A DNA stretch of 64,000 nt from contig JAVHNS010000014.1 in assembly GCA_036872755.1 (NCBI GenBank), forward strand, positions 310,001 to 374,000, in the 5' to 3' direction. How positions within the stretch are numbered: the first letter of the stretch is position 1; each line of letters opens with the position of its first letter. This DNA is from Orbilia blumenaviensis (lineage: Eukaryota; Ascomycota; Orbiliomycetes; Orbiliales; Orbiliaceae). A program made the position numbers and the translations under genes. The notes beneath the pieces were generated by a model that was not told the DNA's origin, made no database searches, and saw only the letters and a list, made by a program, of their open reading frames with translations. Shown in pieces: positions 36,801-49,280 of this stretch.

Positions 36801-39221
36801 GAGTTGAACGGGCCGTGGATATTAACAAACCCTTCATGAACGGTTGTTTCTCCAAGAAGACTCTGAAGAAGCGTTGATTTACCGCATCCGACACTGTAAT
36901 TGCCTCCCATTAGCTAAGTAAATTATCATCAAATTGAAGTGGGTAGGACGAAGGGTAGAACATACGGGCCAACAATGATAGCCATCTCACCGCTCATAAA
37001 ATCTAACGACACATCCTTCAATATCATCTCTTCTTGTGACCACCCGGAGGTCAAGTGCGTCACCTCGACTAGCGGTTTCGAGCCCTCACGCGAGAGCCTG
37101 CGTATTTTCTGCATCGGGATAGAATCCTGGTCCCTATTTTTCGATCCTCCGGCTTCAAACCCAAACTCATAATTACTGTTGTTGCTATTATCAGCGCTAT
37201 CACCTGTCAGAGAAACTGTCCTCGACCCTTTCTCCCTTTGTAATCGATTATCCGACTTCGTCTCCGCCATTAAAAATTCTTCAATTCTCATTAGGCACCC
37301 AAACGAATTCATTAGCCCCGGAATAATCTGGATGATAGTTTGTAGCCTCTGTAGTGTAATGTTCAGAATCGCCAAAGAAGTAAAGAGCACGTTGACGTTC
37401 AATCCCTGGCTCGAGTCCCCTCCTTTTTGCTTAACGTAAAAGATCACTGCAAAGAGTATAAAGGTAAACCACTTTGAACCTTCACTGCCGAGGTTTGATA
37501 GGGAAACACCAACAACAATGTTGAGTCTCCATTTCAGGCCCGCCATGTTCTCCGAATGTCGTAATTGTTCTATCTTTTTCGTAATCAGGGGCACTAGTCC
37601 CATCATTTTGACGCCGCGCATAGATGCAATGACAGATGATGTGAAATGAACCCGTTTTTGGGTCTCTTGAAGCCAGACCTTTTGTCTTCTGACAATGATG
37701 GTTGAGAGATGGCTGGTGAGGTAGGTGCAGAGACCCAGGACAAACAGCGGTGCCAAAAATCTAAGACGCTCATCAGATCACATCCACGTTTGTATATGGT
37801 AGAAACTAAAATGAATGTGGTTACTTACGCCAATCCCACCTGAAAGTATAACAAAGCCAATGCAAGTGGAACGATTGCAAAACTGGAGATAGCCTCATGG
37901 AGCCATTTGAACCCCATGATCGCTTTCTCTACGTCCGTACTCATCAGCGCAACTGAAGCACCCGTTGAAGTTTGTCTCAAATCTAGCGTCAACGTCTTTC
38001 GATAAACTGCGCTGACGAGACAGCCGCGAAGAACGGTGAGCCATCTGTCGACTTCATGCCAGTATATAGCGCCGAAGACACCGATCAGAAGATAAACGAC
38101 TGCAAAAGCTAGGAGCAGGAGGTACCCGACTTCGGCTGGGTCATCTGTAGAGCGAACGAAGGTAATCGTTCGACTAATTAGAAAGGGCTGGGAGAAGTTA
38201 AGCCCAACGAATAGAATGTTTGGTATAGCAGGCGATAAGAACAGCCATATTAGTGCACGGAAACTTGAGCGAGCGAGCCTGTATTTTCGCTTAGAATGAG
38301 AGTACTGCTGCTGCCACGTTTGGTAGAAATGATCTTTGACATCTGGGGCATCGATACGGTCGTCTAGGTGCCACAAGTCCGAAAAGCTTAGGATCTTTGA
38401 GTAACCTAGGATTTTATGGAATGTTAATGAACAAAGCTCTATCCTTTCCAAACCAAAAGCTACGGCGGGCATATAAATCATGCATCTTACCGGTTCTCAA
38501 AAGCGGCGTCATCCACCAAAAGACACTCCGACTAAATAATCCACTGGTCTCCTCTGGTGGCTTTTCGGTATCTGGCGACCTCAGAAATACCCTCTTGTCC
38601 TTCGCTTCCAGAAGCAAAACGGACGCCTTTGATGCAATGGAAGCAGTAAAAAGTGCCGTGAGCAGATTGTCGAAATCAATCTTGATAAGTGTCCTAGCCC
38701 GTATAATATCAAAAATGATGGAAACTGTCAGAGCGAGACTGAGGAGCGTGCTGGGCCGGATATTTCGGACATGTTCATGGCTGGAGACAATTCCGATGGC
38801 GAGGACTTCGCAAAATGATACCGCTGCCGCGGCTATTGAGGTTTTAGTTAATAGCGGGGCGCGGAAGGTCCAGACGACTGCTAAAATGAGCTTCAGGATC
38901 GCTAAGACGGTTATGTTCATCTATAATTTCATTAGAATAAGTACTTATTGAAAAATTTGGATAATTAAAGAAAGAAAGATGTTCAAAACCTATATAAAAA
39001 GTACGTACCAGTTTAGACCCAGCAAACGACTTCTCAAAAACCCGTTTCGGCCGTCTGCGTAACTGCCAGATTCTAAAGGGCGATAAAAGTATTACCAACC
39101 CGGCAGGAACAAGATCGAACATGCTTTCTTCGAACTGCAGTGTAAAATCGAGCCCCTGTCTGCAGTGTAAGACCGTTGGGCCGAAACCCAGATCTTCCAC
39201 ACATGTTGTATTCGCTTGCAT
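33843..39221 (-). CDS. ABC transporter, ABCC/MRP type
   Basis: Thirteen exons join in phase: 39221-39009, 38920-38491, 38405-37829, 37760-36966, 36893-36593, 36525-36363, 36299-35925, 35828-35642, 35558-35443, 35369-34948, 34880-34687, 34626-34141 and 34065-33843, giving 1493 residues. Layout is TMD0 (about residues 20-200), TMD1, NBD1, TMD2, NBD2. NBD1 has Walker A PVGCGKSTLL (split by intron 4), signature VSLSGGQKQRIALARA and Walker B LILDDIFSGLD, where Asp replaces the catalytic Glu, as is common in ABCC NBD1. NBD2 has GRSGSGKSSMV, LSHGERQLFCLARA and VVLDEFTSS with the Glu kept. It should pump organic anions, conjugates or toxins at the plasma or vacuolar membrane. The exon 8 acceptor is uncertain: 35855 is also in frame and adds nine residues. 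No inactivating change is seen. Confidence 0.93.
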
Positions 39222-40891
39222 TGATTATGGGGCTTATAATCAAGCTGACATCAGCGGTGAATCTATAATGATATCTTCTTTCTGTTACCGTTAAATAGCT
39301 CCTTCCAGAACTCTGCGGCCTTGGGTATATATATCTTCAATGGCTAGACTCAAATGTGTGAGATGGAAAAGGAATTAACGCTGCACAAGGAGCGGGAGAA
39401 TGGCAAATTAAAAATGGATTTATTGATTCAGATCCAGGAATGATACAACGTCCGCGGTCCCACATTTATAGATTCTGAAAAGCTTAGGTCATCCTCATCC
39501 TTCCCGCATATCATCGCCAAGCCAAGAATACGATACAAATAACACGCCTTCAGAGCTCGAAAATTGAAAACGCTTTGCCAAAACTACCAATCGCGGCCCA
39601 TGGGCCCAATTACTCGAGAGGCTGACGCGTTTGGCCGAACATTTTTCTTACTAAGGAGGCCGGCCTGCCGATGCATCGACTGACCTTTACAACGGTATAA
39701 TGGCCATTTTGCCTGCGCGGGGATCCCATAATTCCGGTTGGTGGGTCCTTGATAGCCGGTTTAGGAAGGTAAGTAAGAGCCGCACGCCGTCACACGCCCC
39801 AAGCTTTAGTCTAAGCAATGGGGTCTTTGATTCAAGCTTGCTTAGCTAGAGCCGGGGTGAGAGAGGGGAGGGGTTTGTCGACCGAGGTACGTATGTTCAC
39901 ACATAATCTTTTTCGTATCCTCAATCGGAAACCATGTTACATAGCACAAACGCTGCAGAGGACGCCTTGAAGCGTGCAGGGCTTGCATGACATGGTATCG
40001 GTAACGTAACGTAATTGTGTCGTCTGGCCTGATAGAAGATACTTAGTAGGTAACGAAACACTTAGTAATTATTAACTTTGGCTATCCATGCATATGCACT
40101 AGATTGTCAGTTCGAGTCTTTGGCCTGACATGATGCTTCGTCGCAATTGACTCATGGTATGCTCCGGAACCGAGTAAGCTCAAGTATAATAGGGAAATAT
40201 AGACCCCCGAATCTGCTATGATTGTCGTTTCGTATCTTCGAGGCGGTCCGGAAATGGCAACCTGGACAGGTCCATTTCACGATTTTTTTTTCGGCCGATG
40301 AAACGTGCAAGGGTTCCATGAAATAGTTTTAACACCAGACGGAATCTCGTTCAATCGGCTCCCAAAAGCGCAAAAAAATAGAAAGCGATTGAGTTTGCAA
40401 AGGCCACAGCCCACATCAAAGCTTATCAAAAACCAATCCTTAAGGATCCAAAATTGCCTAGATACCCATCCATCGAAGGACTTTCCTAAACGATCGCTTC
40501 GATGAAACACCCGCGATCGCGCACAAGTTCTCTGGCAGACTGAGAGGCGAAAATCAAACCCGAATTAAACTCATTTTGCAACAGCCGAGTTCCGACCACC
40601 AACTGCGCAGCACGGCAGCGCACGTGAGGTCAATAATAATCTAGAAAGTCACACTCGTCTAGTGTCCAAACTACTTGCCTATGCGCTAACGGTGAGCCGT
40701 AGAATTTTCGAAAACAATAAAATAAGTAATCAAAATGGGGTTATGCACAATATAGCTTGAGTATACCTGTATAATGGACCCACTAGGCCCCAGATCTTCA
40801 ATCATACATCATTATATGGTATAGATTACACCTCGCCTCTCTATTTACCTTGTCGTATATGGAAGTATATATAGTATACAGCAAGCTATAA
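39222..40891. other. Gene-free stretch of 1.7 kb
   Basis: This is the upstream region of the ABC transporter and the 3' side of the flavoprotein gene. The ORFs at 40277-40510 are short and domainless. No repeat or RNA gene was recognised. Confidence 0.5.
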
Positions 40892-41871
40892 TTACAATGC
40901 TCCGAGTTCCTTCAGCTTAGAAATCAGCCCGTCCACATCAGCAACCTTACCACCTCCCTGTCTTGGTGGTGGCTCTGTTCACCCACAGTCAGCATATATT
41001 CTGTATCATCACATAGCAAGTTACGCGCAAAAATTGAGCTTGATAAGATGTGTACGTGGAGGGGAGAAACTCACCAGTAACCTTCAAGGTCTTGAGCCTG
41101 TTCTCGGCACGAACTTGGAACTCCTCCAACTTCATCTTCTCTAGCTTCTTCTTCTTTGCCTTCATGATATTTGGCAAACTGGCATATCTGGGCTCGTTCA
41201 ATCTCAAATCAGTTGTAACTACCATCGGCAGTTTTCCCCTGACAACCTCGGTGCCACCATCGACCTCACGTGTGACCTTTAGGTGGTCGCCATCAAGCAC
41301 AACTTCACTAGCACCACATGCCTGTCCCCATCCCAACAGACCAGCCAGCATCTGCCCAGTTTGCGATGAGTCGTCATCGATACTCTGCTTTCCCAGGATA
41401 ACCAAATTCCTGCCTTCCTTCTCCACCACCTCCTTCAGAACCTTAGCAACCTGTAGGGGCTCTAACATCTCATCCTTCTCAGCAACCTCAACATGAATAC
41501 TCCTATCGCAGCCCATAGCCATCGCCGTCCTAAGTGTATCAGCAGCCTTGGGAGGACCGATTGATATCGCCAAGATGTCTTCGACTGTCTTAGCGGTGTG
41601 CTTCTCTCGTATACGGACAGATTCTTCGACGCTGAGTTCGTCGAAGGGGTTCATCGAGTGTTTTACACCGGCGATTTCGACAGCGGTTTGCGCCTTGTTC
41701 ACGCGGGGCTTGACGGCGTAGTCGATTACCCTGTATTAATAGCACATGGCGATGCAATTGTTAGTAAATATTTTTTTGTGCCGAGGATCGGGGTTGTGTG
41801 GTGGGGTGGTAGAGTGGGAGGATAGTGAATGAGTACCGTTTAACGGGAACGAGGATTCTGAGGGTCGACAT
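40892..41871 (-). CDS. ETFB: Electron transfer flavoprotein subunit beta
   Basis: Three exons join in phase: 41871-41837, 41730-41075 and 40974-40892, giving 257 residues, the usual length for this subunit. The start is [11 protein letters not shown], continuing after intron 1 as [12 protein letters not shown]. The core shows the ETF-beta pattern: [17 protein letters not shown], the [17 protein letters not shown] helix, [19 protein letters not shown] (the AMP/FAD-side signature), and the late [20 protein letters not shown] stretch that forms the recognition loop for partner dehydrogenases. The tail [17 protein letters not shown] is typical. With ETF-alpha it carries electrons from acyl-CoA and other matrix dehydrogenases to ETF-ubiquinone oxidoreductase in mitochondria. 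The beta subunit often lacks a classic cleaved presequence, as here. Confidence 0.96.
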
Positions 41872-44010
41872 TGTTAGATGGCAACTAGTGCTCCCCGGAG
41901 TCGGATTGACCGTGGTTTGAGAGGGAGAAAGGGAGAGAGGTCGTCGTGGAAGTTGGAGAGTGTGTGTGACGTCGGGAAGGAAGAGAGAGAGCAGAGAGAT
42001 AGAAAGAGCCGAAGCAAGGTCAGAATTTGAAGGGATGTGTTGCGCTGGGGTTACCGTCGGCTCCGATCTGCCCATCCCTCAACGCGGCCTTGTGACACCT
42101 CGACCGAGCTACAGCCCCCAGATCTAGAGCCCAGCCACAGGCATAGCTGAAAACGAGTGTACTTTGGACCCAGCTTAGTACCTAACCTAGGTACTTACTA
42201 CCTAATGCTATAAATCTGCCAGGCTAAAGGGCGATTGACTCGGGATATATCGACGCTCATGACGCAGTACCTTATAGCTTATGTGCACGTATATTTCGTC
42301 CAGCTAGGCCGGTCCAGTGCCGAACCATGCCATGTGATCTGATCCATGGCTATGGGTTAGCCATATCAGAACAGCGCGCACGCCTTCAAGTCTTGAAAGC
42401 TTTCGAAAATCGCACTCCCGACAGCTCCTAAGATTATTGCACCGCAGGATTATCTCTGAGGCAGTTAGATCAATCTATAGAAGTAGTAAGTAAGTAGTGG
42501 TCTCGTAAACCATCCTCAGTAAGTAGTACTGTTCGGGTTAACCGAGTTACTGTCTAGTTCATTTCAATATCTAAGAAATCCATTAACTCTATAAATATAT
42601 CAATTAAATTAAATTAGGGCTCCGTGAACCAGCGCTTCAAGAAAGATAAATTTGCAAGCTTATCAATTAATTGAACAAAAGGATGTAATTATATCCCATT
42701 AACTTTACGTGCAGATAATATCGTAGTGTAATGCAGGTATGTCTATGCCCAGGGCTCGCTATAAGATGGAGAACTCAAATATTTGAATCCGAGATTCAAG
42801 CCCCAACTGCATAGTCGAAGCTTAACGTGCTCATACTATATATATACGGCCGTATCGATAATCCAACTAAAATCCATACTCACATAAGTACTTAGGTAAT
42901 GTTGGCATTCGAGAATATGCGACAGCGTAGTGACATGCCAACGTGCATACGCCAGTGTGCAACTCTTCAATGAACCCACAATTACTATACCACTTCTATA
43001 TAGCTCGAAACGAGTCTTTGCTTTGCATATAGCTCAAGTAATAAGTACTCTGCCACGATATATATAATACTCGGTTTGGCTTGGAACTACGTAACTAGAA
43101 AAGAAAGATTACAGCATGCACACGCTAGGCCTACCTAACCGAATATATCTGCATGCAAATCCAATGCAATTGGGGGGAACAGAAATAATAAGAGAGAGCA
43201 AAGACAGACGGCAAGCACACCCGAATTGCCCCATCCGGCCCGGGAAATTTAAGCCCCCATCTCGCCACCAGCCAAAGCGCTTGCCGCCGCTCACGTTTTT
43301 TTTTTCTTTTCTTTTCCTTTCTTTTCTGCAAACTGATTAGCCATTTGCATTACTTTATTTGTCTTAAGTAAAGGTTGCTACTTAGCTGAAGCAGCTACCC
43401 CGCTATCAGCAAAAAAAAAGGCTGCAAATGCAAATAAGCAAGTAAAGCAAAGCAGAATGCATCAGGCAGCGCAACGAGTAGCTCAGCTGAAAAAAATGCA
43501 GGTTGTCAGAGTACATAAGCAGCGAAGAGAACGCCCGGCCGGGGGAGGGGACTTATCTTTCTTTCTTTTCACTACATTCCATACCACATCCCCATCCGTA
43601 AATATACTTGAACTTAAGCATATCCATACCCGGCTTCTTAGTTTTCTTTAGTTGGTCTTCCCCCTGCCAAACTCTTGGGCTTCCTTATATAACCAACCTG
43701 GTACCATACCCGAGAAATATAACCAACGTTCGACCTCCTGTACCAAACCTGCTGCAACGACTCAGCCGCGAGTGAATATTGGTACTAACATACTGATAAC
43801 TGGTAGTATATATACTTTAATCAGCCCTACAACCAAGCGAGAAAAAAAGACCACAGCCCCTCGAACGGAAACTCCGCCTCCTTCTCCCCACCCCGCACCG
43901 CCGGCCGCAGCACCTACCTCCAAACTCTCGACGGAAAAAAAACCGATACCTTAATATACCTACTTCGAATACGCGAAAAGAGAGCCAAAAAAAAAAGAAA
44001 TAAAAAAAAG
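41872..44010. other. Gene-free stretch of 2.1 kb with ACCTAGGT-type motifs
   Basis: This lies between the flavoprotein start (minus) and the calmodulin-like start (plus), so both promoters are here. Around 42178-42205 are clustered CCTAGGTACTTACTACCTA-type motifs also seen near 50970 and 62210. The last 500 bases are pyrimidine- and A-rich leader-like sequence. No coding signal is seen. Confidence 0.5.
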
Positions 44011-45000
44011 ATGGTATTTAAATGAGAGGGTCCCAGTTCCATGGTTATCATTGCAGCACATACCCCGCGCCGGCAGTCCGCTGCTGCAGTTCAATTGCCC
44101 ACGCGGCGGGTGGACGTGCGTGCGGCGTCTGTGTGCAGTGCATCAGCTTCTTTGCACGGTTTTTTTTTACTAACCAGAGCACCCCGCATTTTCTTAGACC
44201 CACCTCCTCAGCAAAGAAGAAGTTCAGACTTTCCAAGATGCTTTTAAGATCTTTGTATGATCATCCTCTATCCTTGATTACTATCCTCGTCTCCAAAATT
44301 TTAGGATAGAGAGTCTAACTGTGGTGTGAAAACGCGGGAAAAAATAGGACAAAGACGGCAATGGTACCCCCCCTCCCCTACCCCTCCATGATATCACGAA
44401 CGGCCGACACGCAAAATACCACATACCCCAACACATGTGTCGCCGTCGTTGGCCGCGGATGACGGCTGATTCCTACAATTTAATGATATCCGTACTAACA
44501 CTGGGTCTCGAGCAAAGGCGAAATCAGCATCGACGAACTCGGCGCTGTCATGAAGTCCCTCGGTCAGCACCCCACAGAATCCGAACTGCGCGATATAATC
44601 CACGAAGTCGACCTGAATAACACCGGCACCATTGACTTCCAGGGTAAATTCCACAATCACATACCATAACTCCCTATCTCTCTCTATACGCACAAGAGCA
44701 CAACTAATGTCGTATCCGCTCTTCTTTCTTTTTCCTTATGGAAAAACTCCAGAATTCCTAACTTTAATGGCCCCCCGCGACCAACAACACCGCGACATGG
44801 AACGAGAACTCCGTGACGCCTTCAACGTCTTTGATAAGGACAAAACGGGCACTATCGATGCCGCTGAACTACGTTTAGTGATGAAGGCCCTCGGCGAAAC
44901 TCTCACAGATGAACAGATCGAAGAGATGATAAAGGAGGCTGATAAAGACGGGAATGGAACTATTGATTTTGACGAGTTCAAGGCTATCATGCAACTGTAA
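44011..45000 (+). CDS. Calmodulin-like four-EF-hand protein
   Basis: Proposed exons: 44011-44013 (ATG alone), 44198-44254, 44305-44312 (8-nt micro-exon), 44513-44643 and 44753-45000. They stay in phase and give 148 residues, one short of standard calmodulin with its Met. Exon 2 reads [15 protein letters not shown], the calmodulin opening. EF-hand 2 is [15 protein letters not shown]3 [13 protein letters not shown] and EF4 [13 protein letters not shown], joined by an [15 protein letters not shown] helix. A TACTAAC branch site precedes the acceptors of exons 2 and 4. The weak point is EF-hand 1: the micro-exon gives an 11-residue loop ([11 protein letters not shown]) instead of 12, so the 5' splicing is unsure or loop 1 is altered. 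It is a calcium sensor; divergence from true calmodulin suggests a calmodulin-like paralogue. Exons 4 and 5 are secure. Confidence 0.82.
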
Positions 45001-45858
45001 CTGTGGTTTGAGTCTGTCATTTCTTTTACTGTAAAGCTTTTTCTTTTCTGGAAGGACCGGGGCAGATATGGCTTTGGGCCTGTGGAAAGGAGAATCTTGA
45101 GGGGGGATATGTGGGTTTTATATTTTTAAGTCCACAAGTACCTATCTAAAGGATGGAGAAGGAGAGGGAAGGGCATTTCAGCGAGAATTTCTTATCTTTG
45201 TCTTCGCTCAGTTAGTTTAGTTTAGGCTGGCCTTTGCGGTTTCCTTAAAGCTCGGTTGCTTTCTACACCACCAACCACCGCTATATATGCACATCACAAA
45301 ATCTGATCAGGAGTCTCAGGCACCATAGACCTTCTATTAAAACCAGGTTATATATACCATCGGCTACTCGTGACATCTTAAGGTCTTGTATCGTCTGTAA
45401 CCTGCAATATATAGAACCAGTCCATCCATTCTTTTTTTCAAATTTCTTTTTTTATTATTTTTTTTACAGTTCTCCCCTGCCATACATATATCTAAGTAAC
45501 CAAGTAAGCGAAGTAAATATCTAATGGCCACGCATGCTCGGTGAAAAGAAAAAGGAAAAGAGCTAATATACACAATCTTCGGAATCACTCAAGGGAATAG
45601 AAGAGAAAAGGAAGAAGAGAGAAGGAAAAGAAGGAGGGTTAAGCTTTTATATCTGCAAAGAACAACCGAAAAAAAAGAGATCAAAAAAGTTCTTTCTCCT
45701 TGTCTAATGGCCAGCGAATCCGAATGAACCTGTCGATATTAGTAGTCTTAGTGGTAGTAATAACAATAATAGAACAATGTACCTTTTAAAGAAAAGAAGG
45801 AACCCGATATAGAAGGGAAAAGGAAAGGAAAACAATTATATGTAAGATCGATCATAAT
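45001..45858. other. Convergent intergenic region
   Basis: This holds the 3' ends of the calmodulin-like and SAP-domain genes. It is AG-rich low-complexity sequence near 45540-45680, with no gene. Confidence 0.55.
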
Positions 45859-47985
45859 CTACCATCGCTCTCTCGGACTTCTCTCTCTAAATGGTCCCCT
45901 CCTATCTCCTCTTCCACCGTCCCGAACCCAGTCTCTTCTCTCAAAATCCCTTTCCCTGTCGCGATCCTTGTTCGTCCAGCTATCGCCACCTCCTCTCCTC
46001 CCGCCTCTCCCACCCCTTCCACCGCCTCCAAACCCACCCCTCCAAGAATCGGGGTTTCCAGAACCGCCATTACCACCGGGAGCACCACTGCCACCAACAT
46101 CGCCACTTCTGCCACCCATACGTCTCCCTCTAACCTCCCCTTCAACAGGGCCCTTTGCGATTCTTGCTTTAACAGTCGCTTCATCAACCGGCTTGTAATA
46201 GATCTTCGGTTTCGTCTTCGTGCTCAAAAACAGCTCGTCAAGGCTGACAACCCTAGCTCCCGTCGGAACCGCATTTGCACCTGTAGTAAAAGTGTTGGAT
46301 GAAGGTCCGTTGTTCGAAAAGCTGCCTCGCCCTCTTGGCCCCGCCGGTGCGTCGACTGGTGCTCCGCTACCGCCACCAATGCTTCCACGTGGGCCACTGA
46401 TGCTGCCCCTCCCACCAGGACCACCACCTCCGCTAGAGCACTCCTCGTGAATAGCTTCAACACCATCTTCACCGTCACCGTATGTAATAACATATCTAAC
46501 CCCACGGTTATCCTTCTCCTGAGAAATCCAGGTATCGATCTTATCCTCAGGGACGTAGTCTGCAAACAGTACCTTTCGGTTCTTTTCGTTCGGGAAGACT
46601 TTGCCGTGGACTCCGTTTCTTGCTCTGGAGCATGCTTGAACCGTCGAGAAGATAGCGAAACAGTGTGTTTTGATTCCGTCTAGATAAATCCGCTCCAGCG
46701 TCGAGGGGTCTGCGCTGCTTGGATCAGTAGCTTTGCTGGCGAGCTGAATGAGGTGTGTTCGCAATTGCGATTCTTGGAGTGGACGGACGAGTTCGCGGAT
46801 GTAGAGCCCACGGGTGGCAGGGTGAATTGATGGAGAGGTTTCGTCTTCGTCGTCAGAGCGTGGAGGGGTAGCGGCACCAGTACTCTGCTGGTTCGCAGCT
46901 GAGCCCTCTTCCTTGTTGAACAGGGACTTGAACCTTGCATCCTTAGTGCTAGCTGCAATAGATGGCCTCTGTCTATTTTGCGATGGTGATTCAGTGCGTG
47001 ATCTAGATCGAGATCTGGTTCTAGACCTATCTCTCGGCGACTTTCGGCCTCGCTCTGGGCTTTCGGTGCTGATAACTGGAGCATCGGACATCGCAACTTC
47101 ATCTCGATCAACTGTTTCATCATGAATGCGTGCCTTCTTTGCTTCGACTTCGTCTGCTCGAACAGAGGGTGATCGTGAGCGCTTTCGTCGTTTTTGGAGA
47201 TCGGCCTCGATAGATTGTACGGCCTCTGGGGGTTGGAGCGGTGTAGGCGCAGATGTGATAGGTTCGAGTACGTTCTCCGGTTGCTTCGGCTCTTCGTGTG
47301 CTGGAATAGGGGTTGCTGCAGCTGTTTCGACGGTAGGAACATGGGATTTGTCTGCTGGCTGTTCGACTTCCATCGGCTCTTCAGGTGCAGCTTCTGGTTC
47401 CTTAGTTTCGCCCACCTCAATGGCCACTTGGACGCCCTCCATGCTGTCCTCGGACGGGTTTTCGGCCTCCACTGTCGAAGCAGAGGTAGTTTGTACTGTG
47501 GAAGCGGAAGTATCGGGCTCGTCTTTGTCTCCGGGCTTTGTATCCTCCTGTGGCACCTCCTTGCTATCCTCATGCTTAACATCCTCATCCATCTTCTCTG
47601 GTTCCTCGATCTTCTCTGGCTCTGCGGTCCCTTCCTCTCCTTTCTCTGCGGTGTCCTCATCCTTCTCTTTCTCAGGTATAGCCTCTGTTTCGTCGTCTGG
47701 GACAACGGTAACTTCGACCTTTTCCTCTAGTTTCTCTACTGTGGCATCCTCACTACCTTCCTCCTCCTTGTCCTCCTCTACTGCTACTGCTTCCTCCTGA
47801 TCCTCTTCCTCTTCCTCCTCTTCTGGCTCTTCTTCCGGCTCCTCCTCCTCAGCAGCCTCAGCGTTCTCCCTCTCAATCGCCTCGGTAAGCCTTTCGACTA
47901 GATCCTTCTTCAATCCACCAACCGCCAAACCGCGTTTCTTGAGCTCGGCTTTGAGTTCCGTGACCTTGAGAGCCGACGGATCCAT
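45859..47985 (-). CDS. Acinus-like SAP/RRM/RSB protein
   Basis: A single uninterrupted frame of 708 residues. The start is MDPSALKVTELKAELKKRGL, a SAP motif (about residues 6-40) that binds DNA or chromatin. It is followed by a very acidic Glu-rich region (to about 190). An Arg/Ser repeat region (about 305-340) precedes an RRM-like fold (about 390-495: TRGLYIRELVRPL, then RNGVHGKVFPNEKNRKVLFADY). Near 578-597 is LDELFLSTKTKPKIYYKP, matching the RSB motif with which Acinus binds RNPS1 and SAP18. The C-terminus is RGG-rich, as in RNA-binding proteins. Domain order SAP-RS-RRM-RSB points to the fungal counterpart of Acinus in the ASAP/PSAP complex, working in nuclear mRNA splicing and exon-junction functions. 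Confidence 0.9.
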   Translation of the reverse strand: MDPSALKVTELKAELKKRGLAVGGLKKDLVERLTEAIERENAEAAEEEEPEEEPEEEEEEEDQEEAVAVEEDKEEEGSEDATVEKLEEKVEVTVVPDDETEAIPEKEKDEDTAEKGEEGTAEPEKIEEPEKMDEDVKHEDSKEVPQEDTKPGDKDEPDTSASTVQTTSASTVEAENPSEDSMEGVQVAIEVGETKEPEAAPEEPMEVEQPADKSHVPTVETAAATPIPAHEEPKQPENVLEPITSAPTPLQPPEAVQSIEADLQKRRKRSRSPSVRADEVEAKKARIHDETVDRDEVAMSDAPVISTESPERGRKSPRDRSRTRSRSRSRTESPSQNRQRPSIAASTKDARFKSLFNKEEGSAANQQSTGAATPPRSDDEDETSPSIHPATRGLYIRELVRPLQESQLRTHLIQLASKATDPSSADPSTLERIYLDGIKTHCFAIFSTVQACSRARNGVHGKVFPNEKNRKVLFADYVPEDKIDTWISQEKDNRGVRYVITYGDGEDGVEAIHEECSSGGGGPGGRGSISGPRGSIGGGSGAPVDAPAGPRGRGSFSNNGPSSNTFTTGANAVPTGARVVSLDELFLSTKTKPKIYYKPVDEATVKARIAKGPVEGEVRGRRMGGRSGDVGGSGAPGGNGGSGNPDSWRGGFGGGGRGGRGGRRGGGDSWTNKDRDRERDFERRDWVRDGGRGDRRGPFRERSPRERW

Positions 47986-49280
47986 CGTGGCGTGCTGGGT
48001 TTCTCACACGGCGCGAGAAACTTAACAATTTCTTTGAGGAAAGGAGACGTAAGGATAGGAGGTCGTATGGGAGTGGTATCGGTTGGGGGATTGTCGATGT
48101 CTCGGCGCGCGTTGCGATGTCGGGGTTTGTGTGTGTGTTCCCGTTACCCCGGAAAAACTTTGTTTGTGAGGTTCAGGCGTAGGTAGAGGTGTATACGCGG
48201 GTATTGGTTTGCAGGGAGAATGAGTTGAGCAAGTAGTAGTCTGTACAATAGGTGTGTACAGGTCTATCGGCGTCCGTCTTCGGTTGTTCGTTTGTTTAAA
48301 GCGATTGCGAAAGGACAGGTGGTGGCGACGATGATAGCGGCGGGAAGCAGAAGAAGTAATAAGCAATGGTTTGCCCTCTACATCTGGCTGCCTGCGATAG
48401 ATTGATGATAATGATGACGGGGAGGTTGTTGATTGACGATGTCGATGATGTTGATGGTGATGATGGGGAAGGGAGAGAGAAAAGAGAAAGGATGTTTGGT
48501 GCAGAAAAGGGAAACCGTTCGCGTTTTTCTGCGCCTCGCCTGCAAATTTCCGAACAAAGAAAAAAAAGGTAACGCGCCACAGGAAGGACAAACGCTACAA
48601 CACAGCAACACATGGATGGATACTGTGGCGCAATGCTATGACGACAGAGCCGCATTCTCTGTGACGTCACTTGTCTTGGCCCACTTGACAACAGTAGCAG
48701 CTCGAGATGCTCCTACGTTGCCGGCTTCACAACTTGCTCACTAGCTTGGTACTTACCCCAGACGGCTGCTATTTTGCTGGGTTCCAAACAGTGACGAGAT
48801 ACATTTCACGAAACTATGCTTAGAGCGTCAAAGGCCTCAATTGACCGTGGTACATTTACCCCGGATTCTCGAAGAAGCGCGCTAGAGGGCTACAACCAGC
48901 CCAATGGAACCAAGATAGTAATAGAGCAATTACAAAGCATGCAGCCAACCTGCCTGTTAAAGTCACGTCCATAATGGTCCATTGCATTGGCCAACCAGAA
49001 ATTGTTCGGTAATGCACGCGTTGTTACGGCCTGTTGAATACATCAAAGTGACATCATACGCCCCCCTTCGGACGTAACTGTATAGTAGGTAGAGCAAAGT
49101 AGAATATAAATCCCATGAACCTCTCCAATACTTCATTCTTTTCTTCCACTTCCACCATCAAGTAAATTAATCCAACTCACAAGCCAGGCTATATACCAAT
49201 TGCACAACCGACTTCAATTGACCTATCAAATATCCATATTACACCAGTCACGCCTTTTAATCCAAACAAAATTCACAAAA
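47986..49280. promoter_or_regulatory. Divergent intergenic region
   Basis: This is the upstream region of the Acinus-like gene (minus) and the LEA-like gene (plus). The ORFs are shadows. The part next to 47986 is GT- and GATGATGAT-rich (near 48400-48470) and probably the transcribed leader of the Acinus-like gene. Confidence 0.5.

Noticed and set aside
13090..39221. Secondary-metabolite gene cluster (MFS, Zn2Cys6 factor, dioxygenase, dehydrogenase, ABC exporter)
   Set aside because: No polyketide synthase, peptide synthetase, terpene cyclase or other backbone enzyme is present, and the genes are far apart with gene-free gaps.
46680..47800. Long ORFs overlapping the Acinus-like gene (341 codons minus, 224 and 178 codons plus)
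   Set aside because: They are shadows of the Glu- and Ser-rich coding sequence in other frames, with low-complexity composition.
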